This document shows positions 25,580 through 34,417 of a stretch of 48,730 bases of DNA, piece by piece. Within the stretch, counting starts at the first letter, position 1; each line of letters begins with the position of its first letter. The notes under the pieces were generated by a model. It ran no database searches, was not told the DNA's origin, and worked only from the letters and a program-made list of their open reading frames with translations. Source of the DNA: JABMMZ01 sp044357345 (GTDB taxonomy: Bacteria > Bacteroidota > Bacteroidia > NS11-12g > UBA955); NCBI GenBank assembly GCA_044357345.1, contig JBIKPR010000010.1:1-48730 (forward strand), written 5' to 3'. A program made the translations under genes and the position numbers.

Positions 25580-26672
25580 ACGAATCTTATATAGTTTGTT
25601 CTTATTTCTCAGCATTAACGCTGAGGCAAAAAAACTATATACAGAAATGCCAGTGCTAGTGCATATGGCAAGAAGTGAACAGGAAGATACTTTTGGTTTT
25701 AATTTGGTTGAACATTTGCCTAGTTTAATATACAAAGGCATTTTGGATGGAAAAATTACTTTATGGGATTCTCCGAAAAAGCAAATTGCAATTTCTCCAG
25801 AAGCGCTTAAAAACATAGAGTCTAGCAATTCTGTTTCATTCGCAAGAACCAGCAATTTATTTTTAAATGAACTTTGGACCAGTTCGCCCCGAAAAACGGA
25901 GTTTGTAGTGGTCGGCATTTCATTTTTATCTGAATCACCGAAAGGAAAAATTTCATTTGGATTTGTTGAGATTTTACAAGCCTTACCTCTATTATCTCAA
26001 AACATCCCAACCAATGTCAATGGACCTGCCCAGCTGAGTTATATTGATGCGATTTACAGCAGGAGATACCATTTCAACCTTTTACAGTTTGGATCACGCG
26101 ATTTCAGCAGCAATCCTTCCTCCTCTTTTACAATTAAGAAAGATGCTTTCTATTCAAAAAAGAAAGTGTCAGGTTTGTACAAACCTAAAAACACAAAATT
26201 GGTGACTTTTGTAATTGAGAAAAACTTAGCGGAGTCAGAAGATCCCGGATCAAACTGTTTGCACAGTATTGAAAAATTCTTAAACGAAAACAAAGAAATC
26301 CTTTTCAATATTGGTGGTGATAAATACTTCGATTTTCACAATAGACTTTTAGATATTACCATTACCCGAATTGAAGTCACTGAAATTTGGGAGAAAAAGG
26401 GAAATCAAATCGTTTATACCCCATTTTCTGTTAAAATATTTGCAAACAACAAACCAATGAATACTTTGTCGTTTGAGGAGGTTACCAAATGGCAATTGCT
26501 GATAAATTTCAAAACATTGGAAGATGTTTTGTTGGAAAAAGCATTTAATTTCAGCATATACAAGATCAATAGGGACCTAATACCATACAACGAATCGGCT
26601 GTCTACTTAAAAGCCCTTCGTGAATACAAATGGACTCAAGTAAGTAATTATGTCAAATACTCAAAAAACTAA
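25572..26672 (+). CDS. Exported protein of unknown function, faintly GldN-like N-terminal half
   Basis: A 366-residue protein with a signal peptide (LKRILYSLFLFLSINAEA) that is only complete if translation begins at the TTG at 25572, inside the 3' end of gcdH; no ATG occurs before the mature region. I did not recognise a family with confidence. The order GILDGKITLWD, then KGKISFGFVEILQAL, then SYIDAIYSRRYHFNLLQF recalls the GldN/PorN motility-secretion family, where similar segments come in the same order. The C-terminal half (from about 190) shows no motif I know. It overlaps gcdH by 8 bases and ends 1 base before the preferred phosphohexomutase start. Confidence 0.7.
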   Translation: MLKRILYSLFLFLSINAEAKKLYTEMPVLVHMARSEQEDTFGFNLVEHLPSLIYKGILDGKITLWDSPKKQIAISPEALKNIESSNSVSFARTSNLFLNELWTSSPRKTEFVVVGISFLSESPKGKISFGFVEILQALPLLSQNIPTNVNGPAQLSYIDAIYSRRYHFNLLQFGSRDFSSNPSSSFTIKKDAFYSKKKVSGLYKPKNTKLVTFVIEKNLAESEDPGSNCLHSIEKFLNENKEILFNIGGDKYFDFHNRLLDITITRIEVTEIWEKKGNQIVYTPFSVKIFANNKPMNTLSFEEVTKWQLLINFKTLEDVLLEKAFNFSIYKINRDLIPYNESAVYLKALREYKWTQVSNYVKYSKN

Positions 26673-26673
26673 T

Positions 26674-28071
26674 ATGTACACCATTAAATTTGGAACCGAC
26701 GGATGGCGCGAAATAATCGCAGACAATTACACCGTTGAAAACGTAGTTCGTGTTGCGCATGCAACCGCTATTTGGTTAAAAGAAAGCTCTAGCAATCACA
26801 CTTGCACGGTCGGATATGATTGCCGTTTTGGCGGAAAAATGTTTGCAGAAAACACCGCAAAAGTTCTAGCTTCTCATGGCGTTAAAGTTTATCTTTCAAG
26901 TGGATTTTGCAGCACCCCAATGATATCGTTGGCCAATACAAAATTAAACACCTACGCGGGCGTTATTATTACAGCATCACACAATCCAGCTTCATACAAT
27001 GGGTATAAAATTAAAGCCAATTATGGAGGACCTGTTATACCATCAGAAATCGAGAAATTAGAGAATTTAATTTCATACGCTGATTTGCCAAAAACAGAAA
27101 GTTTAGAAACTTACATTAACAGCGGATTAATAGAATATTCAGATTTCGAAGCGATTTATTTAAAACAAATTGAGGAAAAATTTGACACCGCAAAATTAAA
27201 AGCATATGCACCTCATTTTGCTTATGATGCCATGTATGGAGCCGGTCAAAATGTGATAAAAAAACTTCTTCCAGAGGCTAGTTTGTTGCACTGTGACTTT
27301 AATCCTGGATTCAATGGAACTGCTCCAGAGCCCATTTTGAAAAACTTATTAGAATTTTCAGAATTATTAAAAAACAATGAGCAATTGCTTTGTGGTTTGG
27401 CTACAGATGGAGATGCTGACAGAATTGGTTTCTTCGACAGCAAAGGCCGTTTTGTTGATTCACACCATTTAATCTTGTTGCTTATGCAGTATTTAACCAA
27501 ATACAAAGGCTTAAGTGGAAAGATTATTAAAAGTTTTTCAGTATCGTCAAAGATCGATAAACTTGCAAGCATATTAGGTTTAGAAACTATCACCACTAAA
27601 ATAGGATTCAAATACATCTGCGAGTATATGATTACTGATGATGTATTAATTGGTGCAGAAGAAAGTGGAGGTATTGCAGTGAAAGGTCATATTCCTGAAA
27701 GAGATGGAATTTGGATGGGCTTGTTAATACTAGAATACATGGCATTAACAGGAAAAAGCATAGAAACTTTAATTGACGAAACTTATGCTCAAATTGGTGC
27801 ATTTGCTGTTGAAAGATATGATTTGCATATTGAAGAAGCACAAAAGCAAGCCATTATTAAAAATTGCCAAGACAATGCATATGGTAGTTTTGGAGCATAT
27901 AAGGTTGAACGTGTTGAAAACATGGATGGTTTCAAATTCCATTTAGGCAACGAAGAATGGGTTATGATTCGTCCAAGTGGCACTGAACCAGTTTTAAGGG
28001 TTTATGCAGAGAGCAAAGACTCTGAAAGTGCCTATAAAATTCTAGACGCTTGTAAAGCTGCGATTTTGTAA
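26674..28071 (+). CDS. Phosphoglucomutase/phosphomannomutase family protein
   Basis: A 465-residue alpha-D-phosphohexomutase. From the chosen ATG the protein begins MYTIKFGTDGWR, the usual start; an in-frame ATG at 26650 would overlap the upstream gene. The four signature sites are present: phosphoserine loop ITASHNP (Ser102), metal loop TDGDADRIG, sugar-binding loop GAEESGGIAV with HIPERDGI, and phosphate-binding RPSGTEPVLRVY near the C-terminus. It interconverts hexose 1- and 6-phosphates; whether glucose, mannose or glucosamine is preferred cannot be told. The DUF2279 gene follows after 8 bases. Confidence 0.93.
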   Translation: MYTIKFGTDGWREIIADNYTVENVVRVAHATAIWLKESSSNHTCTVGYDCRFGGKMFAENTAKVLASHGVKVYLSSGFCSTPMISLANTKLNTYAGVIITASHNPASYNGYKIKANYGGPVIPSEIEKLENLISYADLPKTESLETYINSGLIEYSDFEAIYLKQIEEKFDTAKLKAYAPHFAYDAMYGAGQNVIKKLLPEASLLHCDFNPGFNGTAPEPILKNLLEFSELLKNNEQLLCGLATDGDADRIGFFDSKGRFVDSHHLILLLMQYLTKYKGLSGKIIKSFSVSSKIDKLASILGLETITTKIGFKYICEYMITDDVLIGAEESGGIAVKGHIPERDGIWMGLLILEYMALTGKSIETLIDETYAQIGAFAVERYDLHIEEAQKQAIIKNCQDNAYGSFGAYKVERVENMDGFKFHLGNEEWVMIRPSGTEPVLRVYAESKDSESAYKILDACKAAIL

Positions 28072-28079
28072 TCAATAGC

Positions 28080-29000
28080 ATGAGGCTTAAAGTCATTTGC
28101 TTGGGTCTTCTTTTTAGTATTGTTTGCCAATTAATGGCAGAACCTACCTTTTATTTAGGTATTAATCCGCCTAAATCTAAAGACACCTTAAGCAATAAAC
28201 AAAAGCAAAACTTAGCATACACTATTGGATTAGGTGGAACCGCAGTTGTTCACGCTGGCCTTTACCAATTATGGTACAGTGCTTATCCACAAAGCAAATT
28301 TCATTTTTTCAACGACAACAAAGAATGGTTGCAAATTGATAAGTTTGGCCACTGTTTTTCTTCATATTACCTAGGTTTGGCCGGCATAGAAGCCGCAAAA
28401 TGGGCAGGTGTTCCAAAGAACAAGCAATGGAAATGGGCTTTATTTGGAAGTATTTTTCAAGATCCAATTGAAATTTGGGATGGCTTTTCAAGTGCTTGGG
28501 GAGCGTCAATTGGTGATTTGGCCGCCAACAGTTTTGGTACATTATTAAGCGCTGGTCAAGAAGCCATTTGGCATGAACAGAGAGTTCAAATGAAGTTTTC
28601 ATACACAAATTCAAACTATGCTTCCATCAGACCCAATACATTAGGCAGCAATTTTAATGAACGTTTTTTAAAAGATTATAATGCACAAACGTATTGGTTG
28701 TGTTATAGCCCGATGAAAAAAAAGGCACAATGGCTAGGCTTCTCAATAGGATATGGTGCCAATGGAATGCTTGGTGGCGAAGACAATGTTTGGATCGACA
28801 AAAATTTGCTGGTTCAAAATTACTCCTATATAAAAAGATACCGTCAATACTATTTGAGTTTGGATTTCAATTTGAATAAAATAAAAACAAGACGAAAAGG
28901 ATTGAAAACATTATTCTTTGTATTGAATTGCATCAAACTACCAGCACCTGCCCTTGAATTTTCTCAAGGCAAAATGATTGGTCGTTGGTTAAAGTTTTAA
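28080..29000 (+). CDS. DUF2279 (YfiM-like) exported protein
   Basis: A 306-residue protein with a signal peptide (MRLKVICLGLLFSIVCQLMA). The DUF2279 core is visible in DKFGHCFSSYYLGLAGIEAAKWAGV, then EIWDGFSSAWGASIGDLAANSFGTLLSAGQE, with hydrophobic stretches around 45-60 and 115-135. The C-terminal half has alternating strands that may sit in the outer membrane. The family's function is unknown. It starts 8 bases after the phosphohexomutase gene and is probably co-transcribed. The next gene converges on it. Confidence 0.82.
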   Translation: MRLKVICLGLLFSIVCQLMAEPTFYLGINPPKSKDTLSNKQKQNLAYTIGLGGTAVVHAGLYQLWYSAYPQSKFHFFNDNKEWLQIDKFGHCFSSYYLGLAGIEAAKWAGVPKNKQWKWALFGSIFQDPIEIWDGFSSAWGASIGDLAANSFGTLLSAGQEAIWHEQRVQMKFSYTNSNYASIRPNTLGSNFNERFLKDYNAQTYWLCYSPMKKKAQWLGFSIGYGANGMLGGEDNVWIDKNLLVQNYSYIKRYRQYYLSLDFNLNKIKTRRKGLKTLFFVLNCIKLPAPALEFSQGKMIGRWLKF

Positions 29001-29038
29001 TGTATCAATTTGTGCGCAGACAAATGCTGTTGCAATAC

Positions 29039-32000
29039 TTAAAGCACTTCTAATACCCGTCTAATATAGTGCATATATCCCGCAAAATCGCGAACGGTTA
29101 AATTGATTAAATAAGTACCTTTCATTAACGGGGTTCCTTTGCTGTCCAAGCCATCAAATGGTTTATCGCCCATATTACCATCGTATACTTTTCCGCCCCA
29201 ACGGTCGAATATTTGCAGGTTATAGAATTGAATACCGCGGCCTAAAACAACAAACTCATCATTTAACAAATCGTCGTTAACTGTCATTGCATCGGGAATG
29301 TAAATTCTGAAAATATCTTTTACCCTTAACATTTCAGACATTGTGTCGGCGCAACCTAAACTGTTCCTAACAATTAATCGAACAGAGAAAAAGCCCGTAT
29401 CAGAATAAGTGTGTGAAGGATTTGGATTAACTGTTTCTTTGCTAAAATCGCCAAAACTCCACTCAAAACTTGATTGGTTTGTTGATTGGTTATTGAAATT
29501 TACTTGACGGTTTAAATAATCTGGTTGAATTGGCAAATAGGTGAACTTACTGATTGGCAAATCTACCACATTCATATACGCTGTCTTTACAATTTCATTG
29601 ACACATAGTGAATCTGAAATAGCAAATAAACGCACGTCGTAGCTTCCTGAAACAAGATAGGTATAGTTTGGATTTGGAGCATTGCTGCTATCTGTTGGTG
29701 TAAGATGCCACCAATAAGCCACAGCGCCTGAACTTAAGTTATTAAAAGTAACAGACTCTTTTCTACAAATTGTTTGTTTGCTTACTGTAAAATCTACAAT
29801 TGGTTTCGGATTTACAATAAGATTCGCGGTATCAGATATTGATTGCGAACAATTGTCAATTAAGTTTACTATATACTGGGTGCTAATGGAAGGCTTTTCA
29901 ACTATCGAATTACTTGTATTAGGTGCAGCATTAATTGTCCATTGATATTGTGAACTTAAACCACCACTCATATTAATTTTCAGGATGGAAGAATCACTTT
30001 GGCATATACTGTTGTCGCTTAGGTTTACATTTAATTTTAATGCTGGTCTAACCGTAATATTAACAAATGAAGAGTCGTAGGGTTGCGTACATAAATCATC
30101 AACTACCAATTTATAAACGGTATTGCTTAATGGCTTTACTAAAATATTTTTTGTAATACCTTGGCCTAGGTTCCAAGTGAAATTATAATTAGCGCTAATA
30201 CCACCAGAAACTATAGGATTAAGAGGAACAGAAGCGCCATCACAAATCGTTGTATCTCTTAAACCCGATATTTTAATTTTAGCCATTACATCTACATTCA
30301 TGGTATCAGATGCTTGAGCAGAACACAAATCATTCAACAACACGATGTACTGTGTTTTAACTTTAGGTGAAATGGTATTTGATTGAACCGAATTTAGTCC
30401 TTGATTCCAAGTAAAAGCATAAGTAATAACGTTACCTCCAATTGGGTTTGCGCTTAATGGAATAGAACTACCATAACAAATTAAAGTATCTTTAGGTAGT
30501 GAAACTTTTAACTCGGGTCTAACATTCACATAGATTGAATCGACGCCAGGATTAACTGTACAAGCATCAGTTAAAGTAACTTTAACCCATTTGCTAGATG
30601 ACATAATCCCTGAAGTGCTTACACCAGTTCCCAAACCATTGTTCCAATTAAAAACATAATTGTTTATATCACCACCTGTGGCAGTTACTGTAAATGCGCT
30701 GGTATTTTGAAAACAAACCAAAGTATCTGCGCTAAAAATCTTAGGTTTTAAAGCAATTTTAACTGTAATAGTTGCCAACGCTGTATCGCCTAGAACCGTA
30801 CATCCGTCTCTAACAATAACTTGGTAGGTGTTGCTGCCGCTTGGTGATACAAGTTGTGAAGGCGCAGATCCAAGTCCAAGATTCCATGTAAAAGTATAAG
30901 TGCTGCTTACCCCACCACTAACAATTGGCACGAGAGGAACTGTGATTCCTGTACAAATTGTGGAATCCTTTAATCCGCTTACAACAATTGGAGCCAAAAC
31001 ATCAACTGTAATGGAATCAGTAGCAGAATTTGAGCAATTATCGGTGAGTACAACTTTGTATTTGGTTTTGATTGTCGGCTTTACATTTTGTATTGCGGAA
31101 TCCGATAAAACTGGACTCCAATTGTATGTGTAATCATTAGAGACACCGCCAGAAGAAACAGCAATTAATTTTGTGCCTCTTCCATAGCATAAGGTTGTAT
31201 CGTTGTTTAATTGAACCGATAAAGGAGCTTGAACTACAATGTAAATTGAATCTGAAGCTGGGTTTACTGAACAGGCATCTGCCAATGTACACTTAACCCA
31301 TTGGCTAGAGGTTAAATTCGGGGTTATGGCACTACCAATTCCTAAGCCATTTGCCCAAACATATGAATACTGACTGCTATCACCACCACTTCCATTAGCG
31401 GAAATTGCACTTACTTTATTGTAACAAATTAATGTATCGTTGCTGCTCACCTTAACTTTTAAAGCGTTTTTAACTTTAACTGTTACATATGCTGTGTCTA
31501 ATATTGGCGTGCAAGCATCACTAATAATCACTCTATAGGTTGTATTTACAATAGGGCTTACTGTCTTTGTCTTTCCTGTGCCTAAGGAATTGTCCCAAGT
31601 ATAAACATAATTGGCAGAATTACCACCAGTTGCCGTAGCATTCAAGATAACTGATCTTCCCAAACATATGGTGGTATCTTTGTTGGCCTTAACATCCAAA
31701 GGATTTCTAACTGTAACATTCACAGTTGCAGAATCTTTAGAATTGGTGCAGAGATCTGTTAAATAAATTTTATAACTTGTATTGTTTACAGGTGCAACAA
31801 TATTGGTGTCATTATATACCACATTGTTCCATTTAAAGAAATAATCGCCTGCAAATCCTCCTGAACCAATGGCTCTGAGCACGGCAGATTTTCCCATACA
31901 AATGGTGGTATCTGAAAAAGCGGTGACTTTCACTGCTTTCTTAATAGCGGTATAAAACAATTTAAATCCTCGTCCTACCACATAAGGATCAGAGACATGT

Positions 32001-34270
32001 CTTAAAGTGACCGTATTGCCAGCTACTAAAAAATTATTTCCTGAAAAAGGCAAACTTGAGCCCGTGTAGCCACCGACTTTGGTGCCAGTTCCAGGGTATT
32101 TGCCTTTGTAAACATATAAGCTGTCGTAGCCAAACTCATAATCAAAATCTAAAAAACGTATGCGAATAGAATCAGCCCCTGGCGCACTAATCCTGTAATA
32201 GGTTATTCTGCTTTGGGAATAAATGTCTTCTCCCCCATCATCATAAATAAATGATTTGCATTTATGGGTACTATCCGTGCCCGAAGCAGGCATGAGAATG
32301 GCATTACAAATATCAAAACTTGAATCGACCTTCACATAGGCCGATTTGGTTAAACTGTCTTTCTTATTTTTGAAACAACTTGTTGCTACTAGTTTTATTG
32401 TATAATTACCATAATTAGAATAGGTCTTTGTAGGATTAACAGCTGTTGATGTGTTCCCATCTCCAAAAGACCATTTGTAAGTAATTGCGTTTGAACTTAA
32501 GTTATTGAATTTAACTGTTTTTGAGGTGTTGCAAATAACCGTATCAGCTGAAAATGCCGCTTTGACATACCCACTGTCATATTTTGGTCCCACGTTGCAA
32601 GCATACCAGGCATTGGTGACTGCGATGACTTCCTTGCTGCATGGACCAAATAAATCTTTTGCAGCTTGAATAGAATAAAATCTAGAATCAGCATATTGAG
32701 AGGATGGGGTTAAATAAACAGTTAAGTTTCTATAGGCTATTTTCTCAGCACTTAATATTCCCAAGCTATCAACCTTGTAGGCGTTACTAAAATCGTTGGT
32801 TCCAGTTTTACCTTCGGTAATTAAATAAAACCACCAATTTTGAACCCCACTGTTCAAATGCACTCCACCATTGTCGCCGGCACCAGAATACCAATAGGTT
32901 CCTAAGTAACAACGCGGATGACCTTTAACCCTAGGATCAGCCATGTTGCGCAAACCAGTTCCAGAAAAAGTAATTTCTTCACCAATAATCCAACTGTAAC
33001 CTGTAGGTTTACCATAACGCTCCACTGCATTGCCAAAAATATCGCTAAACGATTCGTTCAATTGACCCGATTGATAGCTGTATATTAAGTTTGCAGAGTT
33101 ACTCGTAACCGCATGTGTAATTTCATGTCCACAAACGTCCAATGAAGTAAGTGGTTTGAATGAACTGCCATCGCCATAGGTCATTCTCAATCCGTCCCAA
33201 AACGCATTGTCGTAATTGACAGCATAGTGCACGTAACTGTTTATTCGCGCATTATTGTTGTTGTAGCTGTTGCGGTTGAATTTATTTTTAAAATAATCGT
33301 AAGTTGTTTCAGCGCCCCAATGACAATCGGTGGCAACCTCATCTTTGTTGGAATTGACATTGTTCCAATTGTTGTTGCTATCGAGGAAATCAACAGCCAG
33401 ACCATAGTTGGTGCCTTTTTTTAAATTTAACGTATAAACACCACCACCCCTTGTATTTTCTCGTAAACGGTAATTGAAAGGAGCGGTACTATCGGTGATT
33501 ATATTTTTAGTTCCGCTGTATTTTGTTATGGCTTTGCCATTTACATCGGTAGTATGCAGCTGATTTTCTCTTGCAATTAGTTTGCCCGTTAGAACATCGA
33601 TATACATATTCTCTGCAGTTCTTGGCTGACTTGCATGAACATTGAATTTATAGGTTAAATAAAAAGATTGATTGAAAAAATTCAAATTGTCCGGAACATA
33701 TACCAATTCCCCTTTTGGATACCAAGTAGCATGAACATCTTCTTTAATATCTTTAATAACGGCTTCTTCTTCTGGAATTTGCCATAAATAAGACTCAGCA
33801 TGGGTAGAATCAAGTGCAATTTTCAGACATTCCGACTCCGTTAATTTTACTTGATTTTGAAGTTCCGAAATTTTAAAAACCTCACCATTAAAAGCATAAA
33901 GCCTTCCATTTTTAAAATGTGCTATAAGTATGGAACCGAGCACCGGCACTTTATTGAAATTAATTTGATACCTGATATGCAATAAACCCAATTCATCGGT
34001 TTCTTTTCTGATAACCGTAAAACTATAGGTATTATTTAGAGCATACACTTTTTGAAAATATGGTAAGACATTTGCCTCATTTAAGCTAATGTTCTCATTT
34101 AACTCAGCAAATTGAATTAATCCAGTTTGCTCACTTATTCTAACTTGATTGGCCCCTTTTAATTTGTTGTTGGCAGACTCACCTTCAAAAACTTGTGCGC
34201 CAAGAAATTGAGCGAAGAATATGAAAACCCAAAAGATTGAAAATTTAAAGAAGGTATGGTTTTTAATCAT
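29039..34270 (-). CDS. Giant secreted thermolysin-like (M4) metalloprotease with PKD, CUB, nine Ig-like repeats and T9SS type B domain
   Basis: A 1743-residue exported protein. Signal peptide 1-25; FTP/PepSY-type propeptide about 40-230; M4 catalytic domain about 240-560 with zinc site HEITH (382-386), third ligand Glu406 exactly 20 residues on, and GDNGGVHLNSG (Asp466, His471) matching thermolysin Asp226/His231. Then a PKD domain (about 570-648, WSFGDGNTST), a CUB-like domain (about 653-776, FDYEFGYDSLYVYKG), nine Ig-like repeats (about 781-1492), two PKD domains (about 1493-1652) and the gliding-motility-associated domain at the end (IFDRWGGKVYDGN, KGTPLMKGTYLINL). The protease site looks complete, so activity is expected; it should be exported by T9SS and carried at the surface or released. 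An inverted repeat lies just before the start. Confidence 0.93.
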   Translation of the reverse strand: MIKNHTFFKFSIFWVFIFFAQFLGAQVFEGESANNKLKGANQVRISEQTGLIQFAELNENISLNEANVLPYFQKVYALNNTYSFTVIRKETDELGLLHIRYQINFNKVPVLGSILIAHFKNGRLYAFNGEVFKISELQNQVKLTESECLKIALDSTHAESYLWQIPEEEAVIKDIKEDVHATWYPKGELVYVPDNLNFFNQSFYLTYKFNVHASQPRTAENMYIDVLTGKLIARENQLHTTDVNGKAITKYSGTKNIITDSTAPFNYRLRENTRGGGVYTLNLKKGTNYGLAVDFLDSNNNWNNVNSNKDEVATDCHWGAETTYDYFKNKFNRNSYNNNNARINSYVHYAVNYDNAFWDGLRMTYGDGSSFKPLTSLDVCGHEITHAVTSNSANLIYSYQSGQLNESFSDIFGNAVERYGKPTGYSWIIGEEITFSGTGLRNMADPRVKGHPRCYLGTYWYSGAGDNGGVHLNSGVQNWWFYLITEGKTGTNDFSNAYKVDSLGILSAEKIAYRNLTVYLTPSSQYADSRFYSIQAAKDLFGPCSKEVIAVTNAWYACNVGPKYDSGYVKAAFSADTVICNTSKTVKFNNLSSNAITYKWSFGDGNTSTAVNPTKTYSNYGNYTIKLVATSCFKNKKDSLTKSAYVKVDSSFDICNAILMPASGTDSTHKCKSFIYDDGGEDIYSQSRITYYRISAPGADSIRIRFLDFDYEFGYDSLYVYKGKYPGTGTKVGGYTGSSLPFSGNNFLVAGNTVTLRHVSDPYVVGRGFKLFYTAIKKAVKVTAFSDTTICMGKSAVLRAIGSGGFAGDYFFKWNNVVYNDTNIVAPVNNTSYKIYLTDLCTNSKDSATVNVTVRNPLDVKANKDTTICLGRSVILNATATGGNSANYVYTWDNSLGTGKTKTVSPIVNTTYRVIISDACTPILDTAYVTVKVKNALKVKVSSNDTLICYNKVSAISANGSGGDSSQYSYVWANGLGIGSAITPNLTSSQWVKCTLADACSVNPASDSIYIVVQAPLSVQLNNDTTLCYGRGTKLIAVSSGGVSNDYTYNWSPVLSDSAIQNVKPTIKTKYKVVLTDNCSNSATDSITVDVLAPIVVSGLKDSTICTGITVPLVPIVSGGVSSTYTFTWNLGLGSAPSQLVSPSGSNTYQVIVRDGCTVLGDTALATITVKIALKPKIFSADTLVCFQNTSAFTVTATGGDINNYVFNWNNGLGTGVSTSGIMSSSKWVKVTLTDACTVNPGVDSIYVNVRPELKVSLPKDTLICYGSSIPLSANPIGGNVITYAFTWNQGLNSVQSNTISPKVKTQYIVLLNDLCSAQASDTMNVDVMAKIKISGLRDTTICDGASVPLNPIVSGGISANYNFTWNLGQGITKNILVKPLSNTVYKLVVDDLCTQPYDSSFVNITVRPALKLNVNLSDNSICQSDSSILKINMSGGLSSQYQWTINAAPNTSNSIVEKPSISTQYIVNLIDNCSQSISDTANLIVNPKPIVDFTVSKQTICRKESVTFNNLSSGAVAYWWHLTPTDSSNAPNPNYTYLVSGSYDVRLFAISDSLCVNEIVKTAYMNVVDLPISKFTYLPIQPDYLNRQVNFNNQSTNQSSFEWSFGDFSKETVNPNPSHTYSDTGFFSVRLIVRNSLGCADTMSEMLRVKDIFRIYIPDAMTVNDDLLNDEFVVLGRGIQFYNLQIFDRWGGKVYDGNMGDKPFDGLDSKGTPLMKGTYLINLTVRDFAGYMHYIRRVLEVL
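29795..31930 (-). repeat. Nine Ig-like repeats with an exact 237-residue super-period
   Basis: Each repeat is 78-80 residues and has two Cys, one in a D-T-x-C motif near the start and one in a D-x-C motif about 50 residues later. The first Cys of the nine repeats falls at residues 791, 869, 949, 1028, 1106, 1186, 1265, 1343 and 1423, so spacings run 78, 80, 79, 78, 80, 79, 78, 80. Every repeat resembles the one three places on: 3 and 6 share WVK-x-TL-x-DAC-x-VNP, 5 and 8 share SGL-x-D-x-TIC and PIVSGG. Confidence 0.9.
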
Positions 34271-34276
34271 GTGTGA

Positions 34277-34292
34277 TTGCGTATAAACGCAA
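34277..34292. promoter_or_regulatory. Inverted repeat before the giant protease gene
   Basis: TTGCGT-ATAA-ACGCAA is a perfect 6-base inverted repeat ending 7 bases before the start codon at 34270. A one-mismatch -7 element (GAACTTTG on the minus strand, 34290-34297) overlaps its upstream arm. It could be an operator or an mRNA 5' hairpin. Confidence 0.35.
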
Positions 34293-34417
34293 AGTTCGAT
34301 AAAAAAAACAATATTTCATCGCAAAATACCTATAGTCAAAAACAAAGTCCTTATAATTAAGTATTTAGTTTATTATAACCTTAGGTAAAATCATAAAAAA
34401 AGTGCGCAAAAAAGGGT

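Noticed and set aside
29008..29025. Possible terminator hairpin between the DUF2279 gene and the giant protease (ATTTGT / ACAAAT)
   Set aside because: The stem is only six mostly A-T pairs and no T-run follows, so it is not distinguishable from background in AT-rich DNA.
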